Assembly (NCBI GenBank): GCA_014607495.2
Contig: CP053169.1
Span: 1,860,001-1,924,000, forward strand
Reading direction: 5' to 3'
DNA from: Carposina sasakii
Lineage: Eukaryota > Arthropoda > Insecta > Lepidoptera > Carposinidae
DNA length: 64,000 bases
Position numbers and translations under genes: made by a program. Below are positions 21,701-31,700 of this stretch, piece after piece. A model generated the notes under the pieces. It saw only the letters and a program-made list of their open reading frames with translations, had not been told where the DNA came from and did not search any database. The stretch's first letter is position 1. Every line of letters begins with the position of its first letter.

Positions 21701-24700
21701 CGCATTCACGCGCTACGTTGCATGGTGCGTGGCAGTGTGATAATTACTCTAAAAACGAGTAGTTCACTTTTTTAAAATAATGTGTAGTTTTTCATTAAAA
21801 CTCAAAAATATGTTTTGTCGCTTACGTTCTTTTAGTTTAAGTCTAGTCCCCGCTCATATTATGTGGAAATAAACTTTCCTCAGCCGGCTTCCGGCTATGG
21901 TCGTTTGTAATGTGTCGCCTTAAGCTGACGGGCACTTGGTGCTATTCTACTCCACTGATAATACACGTCTTTCAGTAACATATTATGTAGTAACTAGGGA
22001 ATGCAAATCTCGCGAGATTGGGGCTCAAGCGAGATCTCGCGAGTTTATGAATATCAATACTGCGATCACCTCAATGCTTCGAGATCTCGCGAGATTGGCA
22101 GTGTTGTGTGCTATTTTGCAAATAATCACAATATTTGAATAAATTTGGAAAAAAATAATAAAAACCACAATGATTTATAAAATTAAATACTTATTTCTCG
22201 CGAGATCGAGATTGCGTTCGCTAGTAGTGACGATTATGCACACTCTAAGCATTACATTAACCCCCTGCAGCCGAAAAAGCGCGGTCGTCCCAAAGGCTCG
22301 ACGAACAAGCCGAAGCCCCCCGGCGCGCCCTCCCCCCGCGCGCCCGCCCCGCTCGCCGCCCGCCCGCGCGCGCCCGCGCCTCCGCCCCGCCCGAGGGTCA
22401 CGGGGTACCAGTACGCGGTCAGACCGTTCAGGAAGGACTTCAGTGGGATACAGTTTAGAAGGTAAGTTTTTAGGTCTTACAGGTTGGCGGCGGTAGTCTA
22501 TAGTAAGAGTGTGTTAAGCGTGCGCCCGCGCCGCAGGCGAGACCGAGGGTGGCCATGTTTAGGACTTTAGTGGGATACAGCTTAGAAGGTCAGTTTATAT
22601 ATAGTTTACAGGTCTTGCAGGTTGATAAGAGTATATGTTCACCCAGAAGGTGGAATATCTATATAATGTTTTTTTGGCACGCTCTAGCTAGAGCCTAAAC
22701 GGCTCATTAGACCGAGGGTAGGCTGTCAAAACTTTTAGGAAGGATTTTAGTGTGTTTAGAAGGTTAGTCTTCTGATATTTTTTATGACGCACGTAGAAAT
22801 TATTAGGTTGTCGCTTCTTTTAACCCCGCTTTGCGCCTTCCAAACGGGAGATGTAGGTTTGATTGGCCAGCGTGACCGAAATACGGTCGGAGACGCTTTA
22901 GTGCAGGAGAGATTTGGAGGTGTCAGACCAAGGGTGGTCGTGACCAGGAATCAGTATGCGGTCAGACCGTTTAGGAATTATTTCAATGGGATACAGTTTA
23001 GAAGGTACGTCTTGAACTGCGTCTAGAAGAAGGGTTATGTTTTTGCACACTCTAGGGTTTATCGTATTTAAACTTGAGAGGTGTCTCGAGCTGATACTAT
23101 ATATGTATATATACCCCCCGCCGCAACCACGGCCGAGAGTGGCCGGGTAACAGTATCCTGTCAGACCTTTTAGGAAGGTGAGTTTTCTGATATTTTTATG
23201 GCGCACGTCTAGGTAGTCGCCACTTTTAGAAACGAGAGGCGTAAGATTGATTGGCCACCATGACCGAAATACGGTCGAAAACGCGCAGTGACATTTTTTA
23301 TGTACCTCATAATTTTATAGTGTATAATTCACTAAGTATACTGTTCAATGGTTGTCAGCAAAGTTAATTCACATAGTTATACAGAGAATTGCATATATAA
23401 AGGCCCATCATCAGAAGATAGAATAGATTATTATTATCACTCACTGATATCCTATCTCGCAGGCGATGGAGCGACGACTGCCTGGACTCGTCGCACATCC
23501 CGAACGAGGTGTACTTCGGCGACGTGCCGGTGTCGTCCGAGGTGCTCCACAACTACTACGACGCTAACGCCGAGCGGGAGCGCCTGGCCTCCGCCGCCGC
23601 ACACCTGGCCGCGCAGAAGGCGGCCCAGGCCAAGCTCAGCGCGGCCAGGCTGCAGGCCCGCGGCCCGGCAGAGGTGGGGCTCCGTTATGCTATTGTTACT
23701 GTCGAATTTCGTTACTATCAGGTCACTGTCATGCTACACATTTCATTACGATAACATCACGTCACTATCGCTGCCCTACCCCCACTACATCCGCGAAAAG
23801 GGTTTCCGGGAGGCGGGCAGCAGCGCCTCCCGTACTGACCGAAAATCACACTGCGGTCACCGACCCGCCCGCCCAGCGTGGTGACTATGGGTAAAACCCC
23901 CCTGTGGCAGTAGTCTTGTGGCGTGCCCTGGGGGAGGCCTACGTCCAGCAGTGGACTGTAATAGACTGAAGAAGAAGAAGATATTATCTTAAAGCTAAAA
24001 ATAATCGTATTTCCAGGTAACGACGGTGGACTCTTCATCGTCAGACGACTCCTCAGGGTCTGACGACGATTCCGACGAGAGTGATGAAGTAAGTAAAAAT
24101 ACGCCAAAAATCTATATCACTAGGCTCTGTTTAGTTTGTTGTAATTTATTTTTTGTAAATGTAAAAGAATATCAAAGTAATTGTAATGCTTGCTGGAAAG
24201 GCTCTGTATATATAAAAAAAAACATCCGGCTCGAAGGTCCATATAGTTTAGCGTCACATTTTTTCTTTCATACTGTTCAAAGTGACTAGCCACTTTCTAA
24301 TACGGTGTGGCCCACAATATTCTTCTACATTGTATCCTCATTTCGGATCAGAACACGCCGCTGCGCAAAGGCCCCGGGCGTCCCAAGGGCTCCAAGAACA
24401 CCTCCCCGCGCACCCCGGGGGCGGGAGGCGCGGGCGGCGCGGGAGGCGGGAGGCGGGGCCGGCCTCCCGTGCCGCCCGAGCTGCGCGAGCCGGGAGTCGT
24501 GGAAGTCAAGAAGATGTGCAAGGCGGCCGGGTTGCGGTTCGACTACAAGAAACTTGTCGAAGGTAGCTCAAATACTACAGAATCTGCATCGCTAAGCCTG
24601 AAGCTCTGACAGGCTTCAAGGTCGATGATCACATCGACATAAGTATTTCCTTGTTGAAATACATGCGTTGATAGATACTATTGATTTTGCCTCATCGATA

Positions 24701-27378
24701 GACTATGCTATCGATAGTAGGCTGGCCTATCGATCAATTTAAATTTTAAATACAAATTTTAAACTGCATGCCATATATTTTGGCGAAAGTTTTCTCTGGT
24801 CTAATAAGGCCAGATAGTTCTGTCTATCTTCAAAACTTCATCAAGAGACAGTAACAATTTTAACGTTTGAATAAATATCGGCCCTAAACGTAATAATGAC
24901 AACTACCATGTACTACGAAATATATTCTATTTTAGAGCAGTTCACATTGAATAATAATTCCAGGCTGCACAAAAAACAAGGAGCGCGTACAGAAGATGGT
25001 AGACCTGCTTATAGCAGCAGGACTCGAGGGTAAACCCACGCTGGAGAAGTGTCAGGCGCTGAAGAAGGCCAAGGCAGAGAAGAAGGAGCAGGAGAAACTG
25101 GCCAAGAAGGAGGCCAAGGTCAAGCATAAACCTGCGGACGACGACGCGCAGTTATGTAAGTTTCAATTAGTTTGTAAAAACACGGTAAATATCAAGCACA
25201 GTTTTTCTGTATATCTTAATGCAGGTTATAAATAAATAAACATTAAGACACTTTACAACACATTAACCTAGTCCCACACTAAGATCCCTAAGGTCTTGTG
25301 TCGTGGGTACTTGTTAACGGTTTATAAAATACATAGCTAAAGAAACATCCGTGACTCGAAAACAGACATCGATATTCATCATATCAACGTTTACACCTAC
25401 CGGGATTCGCCCAGGACTTATAACGTCGTAGACAGAATCACTATCTACTATACCAATCGGCCGTCAGATAAAACAGTCAGTATTATCACACGACACAATT
25501 GTATTATAATTATAATATTATAAAATTATTAATAAAGAAAATGGAAAAAATTCTTCACCCGAGTGGGAATCGAACCCACGACCGCTGCAAACCGTGCCAG
25601 CCGCTATAACCACTAAGCCACCGGGTCAATTACTCGGATGACGAACTTTACCATCTCTTTTCTAAATTACATATTAGCAACGTTATTCTTCATCCCGATA
25701 GCTATACACTAGCCAAATCTCGGCAAACAAAGCTGAATCCCTCAGCACAATTTTTAAAGATGAAACGATCAACCATATCCTAACGGATTATATTAATGGA
25801 GAAGTGCTTTTATAAATTTATCTTAGTCAAGATATTATATATTATAAAATTATTAATAAAGAAAATGGAAAAAATTCTTCACTTATAATATTATTCATAA
25901 TCCATAAATTATTTTAGTAAATCCCAAGCTATTTATAAAATGACTAGCGCGTCCGCTTGAGGAGGCCCCGCCCCCTTATTACCTAACTAGCAAAAGCAAA
26001 GCGATAGCGAAAATTGTACAAAATTCGCTGATTACTTGTCAAATTCGTATCACGTAAAATGAATTTCGAAGGAATTCTGATACGAGTATATCTCGACGCG
26101 AATATTGTACAATTTTCGCTATCGCATTGCTTCTGCTTTGCTTTTACTAGTTAGGTAATGAGGGGGGAAGCTGTGGCTGGTGTCTAGTTACACATATAAT
26201 CCTTCCTCTTGAATCACTCTATCTATTTAAAAAAATTACGTAGTCGTGTTTATTTATTTATACAGGGTATAACAATAGGGGTATGTTAAGCGAAAAGCTA
26301 TATGTAAATGCCCACTGAAAGGAACCTATCCACGAAATTTCAGACTCGAAATCACATGTATGATGTTGGCTGATGAAAAGAGAAAGACCCGTGGTCGAGA
26401 GTATGTTATTGACTTTATTTTGCATCCAATGTTTACATGTTACATAAACTATATAAGTACATGGTAAGTACTTATGTACTAATCCTATTCGCGGTTCTTG
26501 GAATGGACTGCGGGGCTATCGCATTCCTCAACCCTCCTAGCTACTATCAAACCTAAGGGCTGCGGTGCTACCGCTTAGGTTAATAGGTACTGGACACCAG
26601 AGTGAACTGCGGGGCTATCGCACTCGGTGCCGGCGGGCTATCGAATGAATCTAGTGAGCAAGCAGCCCCCTTTATATAGGAGTCTCGTAGTGTGGGTAAC
26701 GTGTTTGATGTGTCGGCGCTTGATCCCTTCGGCGTGTGAGTGTGTGCGCGATGACGTAGACTCGCTGACGTAGATCGTATTGTTACACATGTTTATTTTT
26801 CCAGATAGCACGGAGAATTCCTAATCAACTCGGGAATGTTCATACAATCTTGAAAAATAAACATATGATTTCGAGTCTCAAATTTTGGAAATAGGTTCTC
26901 TACAATGAGCTATTTATACAGGGTGTAACAAAAAGGGTATGTTAAGCGAAAAGCTATGTAAATAGCCCACTATAGAGAACCTATCTACAAAATTTAAGAC
27001 TCGAAATTACATTTTTATTATTCAAGATTGTATGAAAATTCATAAGATATTTAAACTAAAAAAACGGAAAATAAACATGTGATTTCGGGTCTCAAATTTT
27101 GTGATAGGTTCTCTACAGTGGGCTGTTCATATGGCTTTTCGCTTAACATACCCTTTTTGTTACACCCTGTATAGCTTTTCGCATAGCATGCCCTTTCTGT
27201 TACACCCTGTACAATGTTTGTATTTCCAGCGGGCTCCCGCCGCATGACGCGCGGCGCGACCGGCGTGAAGCCGCGACAACGTATCGTCATCTCCAGCGAC
27301 GAGGAGGACGACACCCCGACCGCACGACGGAACATACACAAGCTGCGGGCCAGCGTGCACGACAGTGACTCCGAGTAG
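12743..27378 (+). CDS. HIRIP3: HIRIP3-like histone-chaperone protein with AT-hooks, 14 exons
   Basis: Exons 12743-12848, 12924-13145, 13748-13914, 15082-15175, 16094-16144, 16738-16785, 19864-19933, 21007-21085, 22271-22461, 23463-23673, 24017-24088, 24352-24562, 24964-25155 and 27230-27378 join in one frame (620 codons plus stop). All have AG/GT ends and consistent phases. The start has a good context (CCACCAAGATG). Order of features: a Pro/Tyr/Gln-rich N-terminus (about 36-120); an AT-hook KKRGRPKGS near 281; a Pro/Arg tract and VRPFRKDFSGIQFR at 329-342; an Ala-rich helix (about 380-412); a Ser/Asp acidic patch (418-437); further AT-hook-like KGPGRPKGSKN (443) and GRRGRPP (470); then the HIRIP3 C-terminal signature from about 488 (VKKMCKAAGLRFDYKKLVE, GCTKNKERV, GLEGKPTLEKCQALKK) and an IVISSDEEDD tail. 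HIRIP3 is a HIRA-binding H2A/H2B chaperone with a CHZ motif, so a nuclear chromatin role is inferred. The long N-terminal half and AT-hooks are not features I associate with vertebrate HIRIP3. Confidence 0.8.
14135..14321. mobile_element. hAT-type MITE with 8-bp target duplication
   Basis: The 187-bp element begins CAGTGGTTCCCAAAGTGG and ends GTTTGGGAACCTCTG, typical hAT inverted ends. It is flanked by GTCTAGCC at 14127-14134 and 14322-14329. It is inserted inside a GTGGATGCCCGCGACTTCGT SINE-like copy (about 14104-14480) in intron 3 of the HIRIP3-like gene. Confidence 0.92.
14652..15062 (+). repeat. Right copy of the ~390-bp inverted repeat pair
   Basis: Opposite-orientation counterpart of 11491-11884, ending about 20 bases before the exon-4 acceptor of the HIRIP3-like gene. 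A diverged, self-folded relative with the same GCCATTATCTTT and CTTCGGGATAA blocks is at 30965-31215. Confidence 0.8.
16186..16430 (+). mobile_element. tRNA-like SINE in HIRIP3-like intron 5
   Basis: The head has Pol III-type A-box-like TGGTCTAGTAGGTAGTGACC and B-box GGGTTCGAATCC. The body contains CATGGATGTTTCTATACTTA and CACGACACAAGACCTTAGGG, with a T/A-rich tail. Other copies: 25248-25480 (-), 27405-27630 (-) and the gypsy-interrupted copy beginning 42072 (+). Confidence 0.85.
16470..16700 (-). mobile_element. tRNA-like SINE, minus orientation
   Basis: Contains CCGTGACTGGGATCGAACCT, the complement of the B-box region of the 58378-58640 SINE, and the GTCGGCGCAATATGGTTTC / GCCTGACA end of the same family. 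In intron 5 of the HIRIP3-like gene. Confidence 0.7.
17022..19152. mobile_element. 2.1-kb TIR element containing a second nested element
   Basis: Ends mirror each other: GTATTACGTAACGCAATTT on the left and AAATTGCGTTACGTAATAC on the right, with C-rich segments just inside. Its centre is occupied by another repeat, 17281-18935, running from CGAGGGTTCCGTACAAACC to GGTACGGAACCCTAAAAA and carrying the GACAGACGGACGGACAGACG tail common in lepidopteran repeats. No transposase ORF is visible; three diverged internal blocks repeat (about 17930-18110, 18250-18430, 18560-18730). In intron 6 of the HIRIP3-like gene. Confidence 0.75.
19281..19703. mobile_element. MITE (CCAGAGGTCGGAATTAGGTA)
   Basis: The left end is mirrored on the right (TACCTAATTCCGACCTCTGG), with further pairing into CATTTATGTACTTGCA. 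A related element with CCAGTGGTCGG ends is at 63171-63449. Confidence 0.85.
19943..20437. mobile_element. Dispersed repeat plus RTE LINE tail in intron 7
   Basis: 19943-20105 is the AATCACGCC(C/T)(C/T)TATCCC repeat. 20205-20437 is a minus-strand RTE LINE 3' end: the complement of the EAYVQQWT-coding tail (AGTCCACTGCTGGACGTAGG). Confidence 0.7.
20545..20775 (+). repeat. Duplicated block with splice-acceptor-like site, copy 1
   Basis: About 230 bases (ATTACAGGCAAACCAGAGCG through CGGCTATGAACG) recur at about 21440-21915, on the other side of exon 8 of the HIRIP3-like gene. Both copies keep a TTACAG/GCAAACCAGAGCGA acceptor-like junction. The second copy is split by a MITE (21557-21739). Confidence 0.7.
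20775..20985 (-). mobile_element. SINE/RTE-like repeat, minus orientation
   Basis: Complement of the GTGGACGCCTGCGACTTGTC start and the TTACTCTTTCACGTAAAAAC/CGATTTTAATAAAATTTGGC blocks. Ends about 20 bases upstream of exon 8 (21007). Confidence 0.75.
21557..21739. mobile_element. MITE (ACACTGCCACGCACCA)
   Basis: The left end, ACACTGCCACGCACCACG, is mirrored by TGGTGCGTGGCAGTGT on the right; GATGCATTTTCTGTGTG and CGCATTCACGCGC lie inside. It is inserted in the second copy of the duplicated block of intron 8. Confidence 0.8.
22005..22205. repeat. Cluster of CTCGCGAGA palindromes
   Basis: Four CTCGCGAG cores (near 22009, 22035, 22085 and 22197) occur within 200 bases of otherwise AT-rich intron 8. 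Three lie in a full or near-full TCTCGCGAGA. In mammals this sequence is a recognised promoter element; relevance here is unknown. Confidence 0.7.
22530..23190 (+). repeat. Decayed partial copies of the preceding HIRIP3-like exon
   Basis: Intron 9 holds at least four degraded copies of the 3' end of exon 9: about 22530-22592, 22705-22767, 22915-23010 and 23125-23182. Each carries parts of CGAGGGTG, GTCAGACCGTTTAGGA and GGGATACAGTTTAGAAGGT with a GT donor. The third is best kept and encodes QYAVRPFRNYFNGIQFRR, in frame to a GTACGT donor. Confidence 0.8.
23780..23965 (+). mobile_element. RTE LINE 3' tail in intron 10
   Basis: Ends GGAGGCCTACGTCCAGCAGT followed by GAA-type microsatellite, the usual 3' end of this LINE. 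Very close to exons 10 (ends 23673) and 11 (starts 24017). Confidence 0.7.
25248..25640 (-). mobile_element. tRNA-like SINEs in HIRIP3-like intron 13
   Basis: 25248-25480 is a minus copy of the SINE at 16186. 25520-25640 read on the minus strand starts ACCCGGTGGCTTAGTGG and has a perfect T-arm GTGGGTTCGATTCCCAC. The anticodon arm does not fold convincingly, so it is called a SINE head rather than a tRNA gene. The adjoining 60 bases recur at 25797-25880. Confidence 0.7.
25970..26168. mobile_element. Foldback MITE (TTACCTAACTAGCAAAAGCA)
   Basis: Left and right arms of about 55 bases pair (GCGATAGCGAAAATTGTAC against GTACAATTTTCGCTATCGC). Same family as 6417-6580. Confidence 0.88.
26262..26927. 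mobile_element. CAGGGTGTAACA MITE interrupted by an LTR-like insertion
   Basis: Left part 26262-26359 and right part 26787-26927 together match the intact foldback MITE next to it (26927-27177). The join is at ACATGT, present on both sides of the insert. Confidence 0.8.
26360..26786. mobile_element. Probable solo LTR (~427 bp)
   Basis: It is flanked by ACATGT at 26354-26359 and 26787-26792, in a MITE whose intact copies have one ACATGT there. It contains a TATA-like CCCCTTTATATAGGAG and two copies of ACTGCGGGGCTATCGCA. No ORF. The length, TATA and single-unit structure suggest a solo LTR; exact ends are uncertain by 1-2 bases. Confidence 0.65.
26927..27211. mobile_element. Foldback MITE (CAGGGTGTAACAAAAAGGG) in intron 13
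   Basis: Intact copy 26927-27177 with mirrored ends, plus an extra right-end fragment (27173-27211) that stops about 18 bases before the last HIRIP3-like coding exon (27230). Confidence 0.85.
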
Positions 27379-27636
27379 CCGCGGTGAGCGCACGTCATCA
27401 ACATTCACACACTACACAACACATTAACCTAGTCCCGCATTAAGATCCCTAAGGTCTGGTGTCGTGGGTACTAAGCAACGGTATAATAAATACATTGATA
27501 AGTATAGAAACATCCGTGACTCGGAAACAAACATCGATATTCATCATTACCGGGATTCGAACCAAGGAGCTATGGCGTCGCAGGCAGGGTCACTACCTAC
27601 TAGACTAATCGGGTTTCAAATCAATCATCATCATCG

Positions 27637-27975
27637 TCAGCCTGTTGCAGTCCACTGCTGGACGTAGGCCTCCCCCAGTGTACGCCACATGGCTCGATCT
27701 CCCGTTTTTGCCATCCAGTCACTACCAGCCGTCCTCTTTAAGTCATCGGTCCATCTGTCCGGAGAGCGTCCAACGCTACGCTTGCCGAGGCGCGGTCTCC
27801 ATTCGAGAACCCGTTTACTCCTACTTTGGTGACCGCAGTTTGTATTTTGGACTATGTTGTCAACACGGGAGGCGTTGTTGCCCACCTCCCGGAAACCCTT
27901 AATTCGTCTCGTACGATACCCACGGGCAGACATGGGGTGGTACGAATTCTACTCTGCCGGCACAACGCGGCCAAC
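27637..27975 (-). pseudogene. RTE/BovB-like LINE 3' coding fragment
   Basis: The minus-strand frame ends SKRVLEWRPR, RSVGRSPDRWTDDL, MAKTGDRAMW, LGEAYVQQWT and a stop at 27637. It is continuous, unlike the nonsense-broken copy at 6104, but truncated at its 5' side and fused to unrelated repeat sequence. Confidence 0.8.
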
Positions 27976-28394
27976 ATTAATACATAAAATAATAATAAAT
28001 CTATACTAATATTATAAAGCTGAAGAGTTTGTTTGTTTGTTTGAACGCTCTAATCTCCGGAACTACTGGTCCGATTTGAAAAAATTCTTCTAGTGTTAGA
28101 TAGTCCATTTATCGAAGAAGCGGTGCAGCCGGCTATACAGGGTGTAAAAAGAAAACAATTTTTTTTAACTACCTCATATTCTTTGTAAGATTACGATCAT
28201 TTTCTTCAATGTAGTAATCATTTTCTCAAACTAACATCCACGTTTTCGTCCGCGTAAATAGAAATTTCGTACCAGCATTGCACCCTGCGCGAAGCATTGA
28301 CACTGTCTAGTTATTACACAGCTCAGTGAATTTGACGTTTAAATGTGAGATATCTCACTCTCACCTAGTTTATGCTATTACACATATATTCTAG

Positions 28395-28716
28395 AACTAG
28401 TGGACGCCCGCGATCCCGTCCGCGTGGACTACAGAAAAAAAAAACAAAATATCGAAATTATCCGGGATAAGAACATTTTCCCGGGATAAAAAGTAGCCTA
28501 GGTATGTTAAGTGGGACCTGTCACAATATATTTCTGAAAACTGCATCGAAATCGGTTCAACCGTTTTTGAGATACAAACGCACAGACAAACAGACAAAAA
28601 TTCAAAAAATCATTGTTTTGGGTACTATTGCGTTGATAAAGGTATTCTATAATATTTTTTCTCATATATCTTTCATGTACAGACAGCGATCCGTTACATT
28701 TTTATTATATGTATAG
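28395..28716 (+). mobile_element. SINE/RTE-like repeat, near full length
   Basis: Runs from CTAGTGGACGCCCGCGATCC through TTAAGTGGGACCTGTCAC and ATTGCGTTGATAAAGG to CAGCGATCCGTTACATTTTT. A second, shorter relative follows at 29385-29612, ending ATTTATAATATTAGTTGGG. Confidence 0.75.
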
Positions 28717-31700
28717 ATAAATTACCATAATTTTCAAATGTCTCTCCCACAGGTAACAAATGCGCCCATTATCTGCTCGGTAAGCTACTAAGGACAATAA
28801 CGTGCTAAATGCGCCCCGCAGTGAGTGTAATCGGAACCTTATGAACTAGTGCACAAGACTCGGTGTCACTTGACTCACTATTGTGATTATTGCCTACAAA
28901 TTTTCGACTCGAGCGCCATAGCAGATATACTGTTTATGTTGTATGTCGTTAATGCTCTCTATATGCGCCTAAATGTGACATTTTTTTCTACCAATATATG
29001 GCCATATTACACTGTAATAGTATGGTCGACTCTGACCGTCAAACTTAAACGGAAACTTATAATTTGTCAGGTCTGTATAACATAAATGGCTGACACAGAA
29101 AGGCTCAGGAAGGTCAGAATCGACCACAGTATTATGTACACTAGTCTATTGATTAAATGTATTTGCATGTTTTAAAAATATGATTATTACAAGCAAAAAA
29201 AAAATCAGAACATGAAGTAGATTTGTCAGTGCGATTATGCATTTTTTTTAAAAGTTTGTTGGCCTGGATACTGGATACAAGTAATTTGGCCCTGCCTCTA
29301 CACTTTTGTGCGGCGTTGCCAGAAAGGATTTTGGTAAGGTTTTATCTTCCTATGTAAAAACATTTAAGCAATATGGACTATAGTGGACGCCCGCGACTCC
29401 GTCCGCGTGGACTGCAAAAAAAAACAAAATGTTGATATAAACCCGATTAAAATATTTATATGATATTTTTTCGAAATAAAAAGTAGCCTATGTTCTGTCT
29501 CAGGGTCTAAAGATTGTCTGTACCAAATTTCATCAAAATCGGTTGCGAGGTTTAAGCGGGAAAGCGTAACAGACAGACAGACAGAGTTACTTTCGCATTT
29601 ATAATATTAGTTGGGATTAGTTGGGATAGTTGCATCGTGCAATAACATTACACGGCCATATAATATGAGAAATAGCAAACTTCATGTATCATGTTGTCAA
29701 AAAATCAACTGTCATAAATATATATCATCTCAATCATCAAAATATTGTCTAAAAAAAATGTTTCATGTAATACTTTAACGTTTCTAAATGCAGATTTTAA
29801 ATACGAATTAGTAGCACACAGTCTTGTTGCTTAGTTTATGATAAATACGACTTTATTATTTTTTACTTTTAGAAGTTCCAAAAAATATTTTGCAAATGCT
29901 GTAATTTTTGACACTTTTGACAAACTTTAAAACGGTATATCTGCTCAAGGCGAGATACTCTAAAAACAGTGTGATTATATGGGGATGACCTAAAAAATAA
30001 TTTCTTATATAAAATGTAAAACGGACGATAACGTTTCGGCAAAGTACTGAAATTCTCTAAAAAATATAATTAGCTATTTTAAAAATAGAAAAGTGTTTGT
30101 CCGTTTTTTATTGTCGAAACTTCTTTTCATTGGTTGTGTTGTTTGTAGATTATTATTTTTATTATAAAATGGCGCTCATGTTTATTGTCATTTTTGTCAA
30201 AATCTACGTTTAAGACCACAGTCTTAGTCGCTATATATTTTAGTTATAAGACACAGTATTTAAATAGCTATTATTATATATTTTAGAGAGAATCGAATTG
30301 ATTTTCTATGAGTACATTATATTACAATAAAACCAGATTTAAGTTCTTATAAAATTAATGCATTTTCTCTTCAAATAAATAATTTCCCGTAAAGTAGGAA
30401 ATTGCGAAAGCTATGTTTGAACTGCCATAAGGGTTTCTGCACACTGTGCGAGCATTCTGGCGAGTCCAGTGGCACAGTCAAGTCTGTAGAGGCCCTAATA
30501 ACGATCGTAACATTAGTTTCTATTAATTATATTGTTAGGTGTCAAGTTTTGGTCGGTTGATTCGAGTGGGATAAGCCAAATATGAAAAAGTGTCGATAGA
30601 AGATTTTAAGGAAATCTTTATGTACTTTGTATTACCAACATATAAATTCTCGACTAAGTTGCAATGAAATAAGGGAATTAATTTTTTTCTATTATACATA
30701 CATACATACACATTTATTTATTATTTTACTGTGTATTTAAAACATCTAATTAGAAAATATTCCATGATCTCTAAAAAGTTAAAAAATAATCAAATCCAAT
30801 CAAGATAACGCCTTGTTATAACCATCTCACTCGAATCAACCACGCTTTACTGTAGGAATTAACCCCTCGCCTATCTAGATAAGTAGTGGATATGTATTGC
30901 CCATGAATGAAGGACAGAGATAATGACCTGCGGGCGCAGAGAAGGAAAGAATAAGGGCCACTGCTAGTGAGTTCTTCTTAATTTAGTACATCCGGAAGGA
31001 AAAGGAAAGTATGTCCATTCAGCCATTATCTTTAGTAGAATGATTTGTGAATTTATGATAGATGATATTTTACGTAATGTTGCCCAGGAATCAAAAAGAT
31101 TATTACTTACGATTCTTTAGGAAACGCATAATCGTTAGGGTGAGCGCAAAAAACCTGTTGTATGGACATAGTTTCTCTTGCCTTACCTTCGGGATAATTT
31201 CGATAAAAAACCAGTTAGTACGGTGGCGCCAACTGAGCGTAAAAGCGGTGGCCCCCATTGTACAAGCGACAGCGAAATTCGTAAAATTATCGAAACATTT
31301 TCGTATGTCCAGTGTAATGTCCTTGGGTAATGCTGAAGAAGTGATTGGTTCATGCTGCTCTAGTCTGGCCTCCCTTTGTCCTTCATCCATAGTGTAGCTT
31401 GTTCAAGGCACTGTCTGCTCATCTGTGCCTATACGATCATGTGAAGGTGGTTGCTTAATCTATTCAGTGTGAAGTGTACGTTATATCTATTCAACTTGGT
31501 CGGGTATTCGACTTTTTTATGTATGGTTATTAGGAAAAGTTCTGTGCGATATATTTGGTTACCAATAGACACGGAGAAATTCTGACATACACGACCGGTT
31601 ACGTTTCTAGTTAATTATTTTTCACAGGCTAACATTACATTATATGTCGTGACATCTATGGCTTATGGGGTAGACAAAGACTACAGATTTTAATGTAATA

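Noticed and set aside
22170..22496. 108-codon ORF rich in Arg/Pro
   Set aside because: Wrong frame of the GC-rich HIRIP3-like exon 9; the splice-consistent frame is different.
23348..23884. 178-codon plus-strand ORF
   Set aside because: A shifted frame over HIRIP3-like exon 10 and an adjacent RTE tail.
25550..25630. Minus-strand tRNA gene
   Set aside because: The T-arm is perfect but the anticodon arm does not fold and it continues into SINE sequence.
31062..31397. 111-codon ORF and its antisense
   Set aside because: It lies across a foldback repeat (30965-31215) with no family resemblance or splice context.
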